Shown here: one piece after another, positions 1 through 6,985 of the stretch
Layout: the number at the start of each line of letters is the position of its first letter
Position numbering within the stretch: position 1 is the stretch's first letter
DNA from: Helicobacteraceae bacterium
GTDB taxonomy: Bacteria; Campylobacterota; Campylobacteria; Campylobacterales; SZUA-545
DNA length: 8,199 bases
Direction: 5' to 3'
Assembly (NCBI GenBank): GCA_031276985.1
Contig: JAISMA010000111.1
Span: 1 to 8,199, forward strand
Program-made: the position numbers and the translations under genes
Notes under the pieces: generated by a model
What the model was told of the DNA's origin: nothing
Seen by the model: the letters and a program-made list of their open reading frames with translations, nothing else
Database searches by the model: none

Positions 1-509
1 TCTTTGGCGATAGCTTCAAGATAGCCTTTTAACTCTTTGGCGATTGCGGGATCGTCGTCGATAAAAAGAATTTCGTGATTGACGTTAAACGCCGAATTTG
101 TCCAGTTTGCCGATCCGTAAATGCTGATTTTTTCGTCGATTAAGCCAACTTTCAGGTGCATAATACCGTAATAAGAACCGTTTTTGGCTTTCTCGCCTTT
201 GGCGATCATAACCGTGATATTACGCAATTTCGCAAGCTCGCCCGCCCTTGAATCCTTGAGATTGCCGCGCAAATTTTTCTCGTCGACCACTAGCGTTATT
301 TTCGCGCCGCGCTTTGCCGCCGCCTTGAGCGCGTCCGCGATCGCGCCGTTCGTGAAGGAATACATGGCGATTATGATTTCGTTTTTCGCTTTGCCAATCT
401 GAGTTACGATCGCCGCTTCCGCGCGCGCTCCTTCTTTTGGCGAAACGAAAAAGTAACGATCGGCAAAAAGCGCCGACAAAGACAACGCTAAAGCAAAAAT
501 CAAGCGCAT
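1..509 (-). CDS. nucT: NucT-like secreted phospholipase D-family (HKD) endonuclease, C-terminus cut by window edge
   Basis: The reverse strand is open from an ATG at 509 to the window edge (169 codons, no stop). Residues 1-16 form a signal peptide (short charged start, then a hydrophobic stretch ending LFA before D17), so the protein is exported or membrane-anchored. A single HKD motif is complete at H118, K120 and D125 (HLKVGLID), followed by the family signature GSANWTNS at about 132-139. Single-HKD nucleases of this type act as dimers. The Helicobacter pylori NucT family is about this long, so probably few residues are missing. H. pylori NucT is a membrane-associated nuclease preferring single-stranded DNA, linked to use of external DNA for purines. 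The gene is divergent from the acidic-protein operon. A modest AGGT lies upstream of the start. Family assignment is strong; the physiological role is inferred from H. pylori. Confidence 0.9.
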   Translation of the reverse strand, partial: MRLIFALALSLSALFADRYFFVSPKEGARAEAAIVTQIGKAKNEIIIAMYSFTNGAIADALKAAAKRGAKITLVVDEKNLRGNLKDSRAGELAKLRNITVMIAKGEKAKNGSYYGIMHLKVGLIDEKISIYGSANWTNSAFNVNHEILFIDDDPAIAKELKGYLEAIAK

Positions 510-595
510 AACGCGACCTAAGCAAAAAGATAAAAAGCGCTCATACTATACAATGGTTTTAATTCTTTAACCAAATTCGCGTAATCGGAGGCGAA
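510..595. promoter_or_regulatory. Divergent intergenic promoter region between nucT and the acidic-protein operon
   Basis: This 86-nt gap separates two divergent genes and is AT-rich compared with its surroundings. On the plus strand TATACAAT at 547-554 contains TACAAT (549-554), a five-of-six match to a sigma70 -10 box. On the minus strand the same bases read TATAGT (550 down to 545), also five of six. The two candidate -10 boxes therefore overlap, and both genes could compete for RNA polymerase. No convincing -35 box is visible on the plus strand; on the minus strand TTGGTT (574-569) lies 18 nt upstream of TATAGT. Weak -35 boxes are usual in Campylobacterota. GGAGG at 587-591 is the ribosome-binding site of the gene starting at 596. 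No operator or riboswitch was recognised. Confidence 0.4.
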
Positions 596-2182
596 ATGAA
601 GATACTGCTTATCAACGAGAACGCCACGGTAGAAAAGCTCGTGCGCCTAAGCGCGCAACGAATCGGGTTGGAACTGCTGGCGGCCACGATTGCGACGGAC
701 GCGATCGCGGGCGAATACACTTGGGTTTTGGTGGACAACGACAGCTTGGGCGGCGCGAGCGTCGAGAGCTTGCGCGAAAAATATCCAAACGCCAAACTGG
801 GGCTTTTGTATCCCAAAAACGGACAACGCGCGGAGGGCTACGATCTGTACATTGAAAAGCCGTTTTTGCCCACGGAGCTAATCGACGAGTTTTCCGCACG
901 CGGCGACGGCGCGTCCAAATCGGAAGCGGAACTGCCCGCGGAACTGCCGTCGATAGACGACGCGCTTTTTGGCGATCCAATTAGCAATTCGAGCGAGGCG
1001 AAATCGGACAAAACGGGCGGTTTTAGCGCCGCCGAAAGCGCGTTGGAGGCGGATTTAAGCCAATCGTCGAATTTGAACGCGGCGCAAGCGGAACAAACCG
1101 CGCCGCAAAGCGATTTTGACGATACGTTTAATTCCGATTCTTTAGAGGATTTGTCCGAATTTGACGCGCCCGCGCCGCTTGATGAGATCGCGCCCGACGC
1201 GCCCGATCAAAGCGACATAGGCGAATCCAAACCGCAAACTCCGCCGCAAGATAGCTTAAACGTTGCTGAAGCGACAGAATTTGATCTGCCAGATCTAGGC
1301 GACATTGAAGCCTCGACGCAAACCGCAAACGTCGAAACGCCCGAAAACGCCGCGTCCGAAGCGAAAACGGCGATTTTGGACAAAGAGGAGATCGAAGAGG
1401 TTAAAGAACTGCTAAACGAAATCGGCGAGCCGACAGCCGAAGAGCCCGCGCCGCAAGCCGAAACGTTTTTGTTGGACGAAGAGTTTAGCCAAGCGCAAAA
1501 CAGCGACGAAAACGCGCGAGAGTCCGCGATCGACGATGATTTAAAGCTGGATTTGGGCGAAAACAGCGCGTTGCTGGACGACGAGGATTTAGCCGACTTG
1601 CATCAAAATAACGAAGATTCAAAGATTGAAGACGAAACGGCTTTGTCAAAAAAGGATTCGTTGTCCGAGATTGAGGAGTTGAGCGCCGATTTGGACGAAT
1701 CAGAAGCAATCGCGCCGAAAAAGCCAAAATTAAGTTTTGGCGAGATCACGCCGCGCCAAACGGAATCCAAGCCCGCCGACGACGAATTTAAGATCAGTTT
1801 CGACGAAGCGCCTTCCGCGCCGATCGCGCCGCTAAACGACGAAGACGACGAATTTTTGGCGCTTGACGAGCCTGAAGTGGCGCGGGCGCTAGGCGAAGCG
1901 CCGCCGATTGACGAAACGCTAAACGCCGATTTGGACGCGCTTGATTTGAGTACCGACGATTTGAACGCGGACGGCGATTTTAACGCCGACGACTTAGCGG
2001 CGACGGTTAGTTTTGGCGACGATTCGCAAGGACAAAGCGCAATCGGCGGCGCGCCAAGCCCTAGCGCCGCGTCAAAAAAAGCGCTGGAAAATCTGTTAGC
2101 CGCGTTGCCGCCCAACAGTTTGCGCGAATTGCTTGACGGTATGCAACTGACGATCAACATCTCCTTTCCGAAGAAAAAATAG
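596..2182 (+). CDS. Highly acidic protein with receiver-like N-terminal domain ('poly-E rich protein' type)
   Basis: The 528-aa product has three parts. Residues 1-100 look like a degenerate response-regulator receiver domain: alternating strands and helices, VLVDND at 45-50 where the phospho-acceptor Asp would sit (D48 best candidate), and KPF at 88-90 where receivers carry their conserved Lys-Pro. The usual paired acids after strand 1 are replaced by N7-E8, so phosphorylation is uncertain. Residues about 105-485 are a low-complexity linker dense in Asp, Glu, Ala and Ser, probably disordered. Residues 493-528 are a basic/hydrophobic tail (LLAALPPNSLRELLDGMQ and onward) that looks conserved and folded. 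The ATG at 596 has GGAGG 4 nt upstream. Its place before gmk-tatA-argS matches the H. pylori poly-E rich protein and the C. jejuni 'highly acidic protein'. No enzymatic function is supported; scaffold or localisation roles are possible. It opens the operon and its stop overlaps the gmk start by one base. Confidence 0.85.
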   Translation: MKILLINENATVEKLVRLSAQRIGLELLAATIATDAIAGEYTWVLVDNDSLGGASVESLREKYPNAKLGLLYPKNGQRAEGYDLYIEKPFLPTELIDEFSARGDGASKSEAELPAELPSIDDALFGDPISNSSEAKSDKTGGFSAAESALEADLSQSSNLNAAQAEQTAPQSDFDDTFNSDSLEDLSEFDAPAPLDEIAPDAPDQSDIGESKPQTPPQDSLNVAEATEFDLPDLGDIEASTQTANVETPENAASEAKTAILDKEEIEEVKELLNEIGEPTAEEPAPQAETFLLDEEFSQAQNSDENARESAIDDDLKLDLGENSALLDDEDLADLHQNNEDSKIEDETALSKKDSLSEIEELSADLDESEAIAPKKPKLSFGEITPRQTESKPADDEFKISFDEAPSAPIAPLNDEDDEFLALDEPEVARALGEAPPIDETLNADLDALDLSTDDLNADGDFNADDLAATVSFGDDSQGQSAIGGAPSPSAASKKALENLLAALPPNSLRELLDGMQLTINISFPKKK

Positions 2183-2790
2183 TGAAAGGATCGTTGCTGG
2201 TCGTATCGGGTCCAAGCGGATCGGGCAAAAGTTCGTTGTGCAAAAAGCTGTGCGCCGAGTATGAGTTTGCCTGCTTGTCGATCTCATCCGCCACTCGCGC
2301 TCCAAGAGAGGGCGAGCAAGACGGCAAAGACTACTTTTTTATCCCAAAAGCGGTTTTTGAGCGCAAAATCGCGCAAGAGGAGTTTTTGGAGTGGGCAAAC
2401 GTGCATGGCAACTACTACGGCACGGATAGGCGCTGGGTTGAAAAAACGCTTGCTTCGGGCAAAACCGTTGCGTTTGATATAGACGTGCAGGGACAGGCGG
2501 CGATCGCACGGCTTTATCCAAACGAAACGACGAGCGTATTCGTTACCACGTCTTCGATCGCGATCTTGAAAGATCGCTTGATCAGGCGCGGAACGGACGA
2601 CGCGGCGGCAATCGCCCAACGGCTTGAAAACGCGCTTGGCGAGATGAATTGTATCGACCGTTACGACTATCTGCTGATCAACGACGACTTTGACGCGAGC
2701 TTTGAAACCATTAAAAGCGTGGCGTTGGCTTCGAGAGTAAAGCGCGGCAAGGTAGAATTACGCAAATTTATCGCAAATTGGCGAGGATAA
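2182..2790 (+). CDS. gmk: Guanylate kinase
   Basis: GMP kinase (EC 2.7.4.8) phosphorylates GMP to GDP with ATP in the cytoplasm, the step after IMP-to-GMP synthesis or guanine salvage. At 202 aa it has normal family length. Visible motifs are the P-loop GPSGSGKS (residues 10-17), the GMP-binding segment TRAPREGE (38-45) followed by GKDYFF, HGNYYGT (75-81), DIDVQGQ (99-105) and the lid-region arginines in RLIRRGTD (132-139). The start is a GTG that shares its first base with the TAG stop of the upstream gene (TAGTG). No strong Shine-Dalgarno is present (only GAAG nearby), so translation is probably coupled to the upstream gene. No alternative start would keep the P-loop intact. Identification is secure. 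Confidence 0.97.
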   Translation: MKGSLLVVSGPSGSGKSSLCKKLCAEYEFACLSISSATRAPREGEQDGKDYFFIPKAVFERKIAQEEFLEWANVHGNYYGTDRRWVEKTLASGKTVAFDIDVQGQAAIARLYPNETTSVFVTTSSIAILKDRLIRRGTDDAAAIAQRLENALGEMNCIDRYDYLLINDDFDASFETIKSVALASRVKRGKVELRKFIANWRG

Positions 2791-2800
2791 AGGAAAGAAA

Positions 2801-3025
2801 ATGGGAATGCCTAGCATGCCTGAGTTGATCGTGATTTTAGTGATTGTGTTGTTGTTGTTTGGCGCAAAAAAGATACCGGAGCTTGCAAGAGGGCTGGGTA
2901 GCGGCATTAAGAATTTCAAAAACGCCGTCAAAGAGGACGAGGAAAAAGTCGAGCCGCAAAAGAGCATTGAAGCGGATAAAGAGCCCGTCAAAACTGCGAG
3001 CGCCGATCCTGCAAAAACGGCTTAA
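2801..3025 (+). CDS. tatA: Twin-arginine translocase subunit TatA/TatE
   Basis: TatA forms the translocating oligomer of the Tat pathway, which carries folded, often cofactor-containing proteins across the inner membrane with TatB and TatC. The 74-aa product has the classic layout: a short periplasmic N-terminus, one transmembrane helix (about 8-20), the FG hinge at 20-21, an amphipathic helix (KKIPELARGLGSGIKNFK, 23-40), then a charged, Ala/Lys/Glu-rich cytoplasmic tail. The FG hinge and short length favour TatA over TatB. The ATG is preceded by AGGA at 2791-2794 with 6 nt spacing, a good ribosome-binding site. It lies 10 nt after gmk and 9 nt before argS. tatB and tatC are not in this window. 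Confidence 0.96.
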   Translation: MGMPSMPELIVILVIVLLLFGAKKIPELARGLGSGIKNFKNAVKEDEEKVEPQKSIEADKEPVKTASADPAKTA

Positions 3026-3034
3026 GAGCGCTAA

Positions 3035-4648
3035 TTGAAGCAAAAGATAGAGAGATTTATCGCCGATCGTTTAGGCGCGGACAACGTCGCGCTAACGTCG
3101 CCAAAAGATCCGTCGTTTGGGCATTTTGCCACGCCGATCGCCTTTACGTTAGCCGCTTCGCGCCGCGCCGCGCCAAACGCGATCGCGACGGAGCTTAGTC
3201 AAAAGTTGCGCGACGACGAGTATTTCAGCGAAGTTTCAGTCGTAGGCGGCTTTATCAATTTCAAACTAAGCGATCGGTTTTTGGACTTAAACGCGCTTGA
3301 GGCTTTGCGGCGGGGCGATCGCTTTGGCGCTATCGCGGCGGGCGCGACCGAAAGCGCGGGCGGCGAAAAGATACTGCTGGAATTTGTCAGCGCCAATCCA
3401 ACCGGACCTTTGCACATTGGGCACGCGCGCGGCGCTTTTTACGGCGATTCGCTACTAAAACTAGGGCGGCATTTGGGACATACGATCGTAAGCGAATACT
3501 ACATAAACGACGCGGGAAATCAGGTCGATCTGCTTGGGCGATCGGTACATTTCAAAGGACGCGCCGAGTTGCTAAACGAGGCTATCGAATTTCCAAGCGA
3601 ATGTTATCAGGGCGAATATATTCTCGATTTGGCAAAGCTGGCACAAAAGCGTTTTGGCGACGCAATTTTTCAAGAAGGCGCGGATATTAGCGCGTTGTGC
3701 GTTTGGGCAAAAGACGAGATGATAAAATGGATCAAAACCACGCTTGGCGAGGCGGATATAGTTTTTGATAATTTCGTTAGCGAAAAGCCGCTTTACGATC
3801 GCTGGGATAAAACGATGAAACGCTTAGAAGAAAACGGCGCTTTATACGCCGATAGCGATCGTAAAATATGGCTTGCTTCCTCAAAAAAAGGCGACGGAAA
3901 AGATCGCGTCGTAGCGCGCGAAAACGGCGTTCCAACCTATCTTGCGGGCGACATTATCTATCACGACGACAAGTTTGCGCGAGGCTTTGATCGATATATC
4001 AACATTTGGGGCGCGGATCACCACGGTTATATCCCCAGAGTCAAAGCGGCGATCGAGTTTCTAGGATACGATTCCAACAAATTAGAAGTACTGCTTTCGC
4101 AAATGGTTTCATTGCTTAAAAACGGCGAGCCGTACAAGATGAGCAAACGATCGGGCAATTTTGTAACTATGGAAGAAATAGGAAACGAGGCTGGCTACGA
4201 CGCGCTTAGATTTATTTTTCTCACAAAACGCGCCGACACTCATTTAGAATTTGATATTAACCTGCTTAAAAAAGAAGATAGCTCAAATCCGATCTATTAC
4301 GTTAATTACGCGCACGCAAGAATCTGTTCGCTTTTTGAAAAACTCGGCAAAAAGCCCTACGATCTAATCGAAACGCCGCTAGACAATCTGCAATCAGACG
4401 CAAAAGAGCTTGTGTTTTTTGCGTTACAGCTACCAGAAACCATTAAAGAGAGTTTCAAAACACGCCAGCCGCATCTGCTAACCGATTATCTTTATAAACT
4501 CGCCGTAAAAACGCATAAATTTTACGCCGATAATCGAGTGATCGGCTCTAAAGACGAAGAGCGTTTTGCAAAAATATTATCCTTGTCGGCTTTGTCGATT
4601 AGAATCGGCTTAAAGCTACTTGGAATTAACGCCAAAACAAGCATGTGA
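3035..4648 (+). CDS. argS: Arginyl-tRNA synthetase
   Basis: This class I aminoacyl-tRNA synthetase charges tRNA-Arg with arginine in the cytoplasm. The 537 aa are close to the length I recall for H. pylori ArgS. An N-terminal Arg-tRNA-synthetase-specific domain spans about 1-85. The catalytic domain carries HIGH at 127-130, within NPTGPLHIGHARGAF, and KMSK at 368-371. WGADHHGYIPR (325-335) is another family block. The C-terminal anticodon-binding (DALR-type) domain begins near NPIYYVNYAHARI (418-430). The start is a TTG at 3035; no in-frame ATG gives a full N-terminal domain, and the N-terminus read from TTG resembles the H. pylori protein. AAGAG overlapping the end of tatA may serve as a weak ribosome-binding site. 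The stop overlaps the mtaB start by 4 nt (GTGA). Confidence 0.97.
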   Translation: MKQKIERFIADRLGADNVALTSPKDPSFGHFATPIAFTLAASRRAAPNAIATELSQKLRDDEYFSEVSVVGGFINFKLSDRFLDLNALEALRRGDRFGAIAAGATESAGGEKILLEFVSANPTGPLHIGHARGAFYGDSLLKLGRHLGHTIVSEYYINDAGNQVDLLGRSVHFKGRAELLNEAIEFPSECYQGEYILDLAKLAQKRFGDAIFQEGADISALCVWAKDEMIKWIKTTLGEADIVFDNFVSEKPLYDRWDKTMKRLEENGALYADSDRKIWLASSKKGDGKDRVVARENGVPTYLAGDIIYHDDKFARGFDRYINIWGADHHGYIPRVKAAIEFLGYDSNKLEVLLSQMVSLLKNGEPYKMSKRSGNFVTMEEIGNEAGYDALRFIFLTKRADTHLEFDINLLKKEDSSNPIYYVNYAHARICSLFEKLGKKPYDLIETPLDNLQSDAKELVFFALQLPETIKESFKTRQPHLLTDYLYKLAVKTHKFYADNRVIGSKDEERFAKILSLSALSIRIGLKLLGINAKTSM

Positions 4649-5880
4649 AAACCGTTTATTTTAAGACTTTCGGCTGTCGATCGAATCTTTATGATACGCA
4701 AGCGATGATCGCTAATTTAGGCGATAATTGGCAAAGCGCCGATATTGACAAAGCGGACGCGATCGTAGTTAATTCATGCACCGTTACCAATAGCGCGGAT
4801 TCCGCCGTTAGAGCGTTTATTAGACGAATGCGGCGCGAGAAGCCAAACGCTAAAATTATTTTCACGGGTTGCGGCGCGTCCAGCTTGGGCAAAAAAGCGT
4901 TAAAAGAGGGCGCGATCGACGGCGTTTTTGGACACTCTGAAAAAACGCGAATAGTCGAGTTTTTAAGCGAGAAAGCGCCGTTTGAAGAGCTAGGCAAACT
5001 AGATCATATCGACGAGACGATTATCGATAGTTTTGAGGGCAAAACAAGAGCGTTTATAAAAATCCAAGAGGGGTGCGATTTTGATTGTAGCTACTGCGTT
5101 ATTCCGCAGGTAAGAGGCAGAGCGCGAAGCATGCCAAAAGAGGCAATCTTAAAACAGATTGCGTATCTTGCGGATAGCGGTTTTGAAGAGTTTATTTTAA
5201 CGGGAACAAACACGGGCGGTTACGGACGCGATCGCGGTGAAAATATAGCCGATCTGATCGCCTCGATTGGCGCTATAAACGGCGTGCGCCGCGTTCGTTT
5301 AGGCAGCATAGAACCCGTTCAGATCGACGATCGATTGCTGGATATATGCGCCGCGCCATTTATGGCTAAACATCTACATATAGCTTTGCAGCATACAAGC
5401 GATAGCGTATTGGCGGCGATGAACCGTAGAAATCGCGTGGAAAGCGATCGCGCATTGCTTGAAAAAGTAGCGAAATTAGGCTTTGCGATCGGTAGTGATT
5501 ATATCGTAGGTTTTCCAAACGAAAACGACGAAATTTTTAGCGTAGCTATCGATAATTTACGTCTATTGCCGCTAACGCATATTCACGTTTTTCCGTTTAG
5601 CCCACGCGAAGGCACAAGCGCGGCAAAGATGAAAAACAATAACAACGGAACGCTTGTCGATCAAAGGCGAAAAATCATCTTGGAAATTATCGATCGTAAA
5701 AGGCGCGATTTTTACGAAAAAAATATAGCGCCGCTGTCGGTTTTAATCGAAAAAAACAATAGCGGATTGGATCAATTTTTTACAAGAGCGCATATAAAAT
5801 CAGATCGATTGCTTAACGGTTGGATAACTCTCGATCGTTATGAAATCGACGAAACGGGAGCGATCGTTGGCAAAGTTTGA
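4645..5880 (+). CDS. mtaB: tRNA N6-threonylcarbamoyladenosine-37 methylthiotransferase MtaB (radical SAM)
   Basis: MtaB converts t6A37 to ms2t6A37 in tRNAs reading ANN codons such as tRNA-Lys, using two [4Fe-4S] clusters and S-adenosylmethionine. The 411-aa product shows the full methylthiotransferase layout. The N-terminal MTTase domain has cluster cysteines C11 (FGCRSN), C45 (NSCTVT) and C76 (TGCGA). The radical SAM motif CxxxCxxC is C144, C148 and C151 (EGCDFDCSYC). IALQHTSDSVLAAMNRR (246-262) and the VFPFSPREGTSAAKM block (315-329) point to MtaB rather than MiaB or RimO. A short TRAM-like segment closes the protein (about 362-411). The GTG start lies in the 4-nt overlap with argS and has no good Shine-Dalgarno, which suggests translational coupling. 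The N-terminus MKTVYFKTFGC fits the family without extension. Confidence 0.93.
   Translation: MKTVYFKTFGCRSNLYDTQAMIANLGDNWQSADIDKADAIVVNSCTVTNSADSAVRAFIRRMRREKPNAKIIFTGCGASSLGKKALKEGAIDGVFGHSEKTRIVEFLSEKAPFEELGKLDHIDETIIDSFEGKTRAFIKIQEGCDFDCSYCVIPQVRGRARSMPKEAILKQIAYLADSGFEEFILTGTNTGGYGRDRGENIADLIASIGAINGVRRVRLGSIEPVQIDDRLLDICAAPFMAKHLHIALQHTSDSVLAAMNRRNRVESDRALLEKVAKLGFAIGSDYIVGFPNENDEIFSVAIDNLRLLPLTHIHVFPFSPREGTSAAKMKNNNNGTLVDQRRKIILEIIDRKRRDFYEKNIAPLSVLIEKNNSGLDQFFTRAHIKSDRLLNGWITLDRYEIDETGAIVGKV
5857..5860 (+). promoter_or_regulatory. Ribosome-binding site that selects the TTG start of the MnmC2-like gene
   Basis: GGAG (within GGGAG) ends 6 nt before the TTG at 5867. The competing in-frame ATG at 5840 has no purine-rich site before it. 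This site lies inside the last codons of mtaB, so translation of the two genes is probably coupled. Confidence 0.6.
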
Positions 5881-6985
5881 CGCGCTTGTTATTGGCGCTG
5901 GCATAGCGGGATCTACGATCGCTCACGCTTTAAGCGCGCGCGGCGTAAAAGTCGGCGTGATAGAACAGGGCAAAATAGCTTGCGGCGCGAGCGGCGCGGC
6001 TGGCGCTTTTCTTTCGCCAATGATGGGCAAAGGCGCGCTTGTTGATTTTGTAAATAACGCGCTGGATTTTTCGCTTTCATTTTACGAACAAATAGCCGCC
6101 GATCTGCTGGTAAAAAAAGGCGCGTTAAGATTTCCAAAAAGCAATGAAACAATAGAGGAGTTCAAGCGGGATACAGACCTTATAAAAATCCCCTTTGAAA
6201 GGCGAGACAACGCCGTATTTTTCCCGAACGCTGGCGCAATTGACGCGATAAAATTATGCGCGAGGCTGCTTCAAAATTGCGCGGTATTTGAAGGCGCAAA
6301 AGCCGATCGTCCGCGTTATAAAAACGGCGAATGGAATGTAGGCGAATTCCAAGCGCCGATTCTTGTGGTATCAATCGGCGCTTATCATTCGATTTTGCCC
6401 GATTGGTGGCTAAAAACGCGCGGCGTATGGGGCGAACGATTGCGCGTAAAACCTATTAAGCAAATAGAGCAAAACTACATGGGCGACATAGCGATTTCAG
6501 CGACTTTTCAAGGCGGCGAAGCGGCGATCGGCGCTACGCATAAGCGCGGCGCGATAGATTGGCAAATAGATTACGGCGCCATTGGCGCTCTTACGAACAA
6601 AGCCGCAAAGTTGCTTGAACACATAAAAGACGCTAAATTTATAGATATTTTAGGCGGTATGCGCCCTTCAAGTTCCGATTATATTCCAATCGCCGGATTG
6701 TTTCCAAACGCGCATAAAACTTTGCGCGACTTTCCAGATATTCCAAACGGCAGACAAATAGCGGCGGAAGCGTTTTCGTATTATCATAATCTCTACGTTT
6801 TCGGAGCGCACGGCGCAAGAGGTTTTGTAACCGCGCCATATACGGCGCGGGCATTAGCGCTAGCGATAGTAGACGGCGCGAAAAGCGCCGCAATGTTTGA
6901 GCCGTCGCGTTTTATTTTGCGCGTTTTTAGGAGAAGCGCGGAAGCGTTTAACGCGCTTGAACAATTTAATGGATTGGAGTATTAA
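5867..6985 (+). CDS. Single-domain MnmC2-like FAD-dependent oxidoreductase (tRNA wobble-U34 cmnm5U oxidase)
   Basis: This DAO-family flavoprotein (372 aa from TTG 5867; 381 aa if ATG 5840 is used) starts at the Rossmann motif GAGIAG (10-15), with the ribose-binding acid at E33. It resembles the C-terminal half of E. coli MnmC. GASGAAGAFLSPM (40-52) matches the MnmC GASGNxQGAxYP block, and the next segment (NNALDFSLSFYEQIA) matches its SNAFTFARRFYDQL. Later, RPSSSDYIPIAG (266-277) and GAHGARGFVTAPYTA (313-327) match the DHLPMVG and GSRGLCSAPL regions. MnmC2 oxidatively removes carboxymethyl from cmnm5(s2)U34 to give nm5(s2)U34. The methyltransferase half (MnmC1), which completes mnm5U, is absent here. 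It overlaps mtaB by 14 nt, and the neighbour is another tRNA anticodon-loop enzyme. A different DAO oxidase such as a glycine oxidase is a less likely alternative. Confidence 0.8.
   Translation: MAKFDALVIGAGIAGSTIAHALSARGVKVGVIEQGKIACGASGAAGAFLSPMMGKGALVDFVNNALDFSLSFYEQIAADLLVKKGALRFPKSNETIEEFKRDTDLIKIPFERRDNAVFFPNAGAIDAIKLCARLLQNCAVFEGAKADRPRYKNGEWNVGEFQAPILVVSIGAYHSILPDWWLKTRGVWGERLRVKPIKQIEQNYMGDIAISATFQGGEAAIGATHKRGAIDWQIDYGAIGALTNKAAKLLEHIKDAKFIDILGGMRPSSSDYIPIAGLFPNAHKTLRDFPDIPNGRQIAAEAFSYYHNLYVFGAHGARGFVTAPYTARALALAIVDGAKSAAMFEPSRFILRVFRRSAEAFNALEQFNGLEY

Noticed and set aside
220..525. 101-aa minus-strand ORF
   Set aside because: It is an out-of-frame shadow of the nucT-like gene, which has the signal peptide and HKD motif in its own frame.
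1603..2160. 185-aa minus-strand ORF rich in Ser and Ala
   Set aside because: It is antisense to the acidic linker. Its Ser/Leu/Ala bias is what the complement of repetitive Asp/Glu codons gives, and it has no family features.
5840..5866. ATG 5840 as start of the MnmC2-like gene
   Set aside because: It has no Shine-Dalgarno and would add nine charged residues before the FAD-binding strand, where homologues normally begin. The TTG at 5867 has GGGAG at good spacing. Not excluded.
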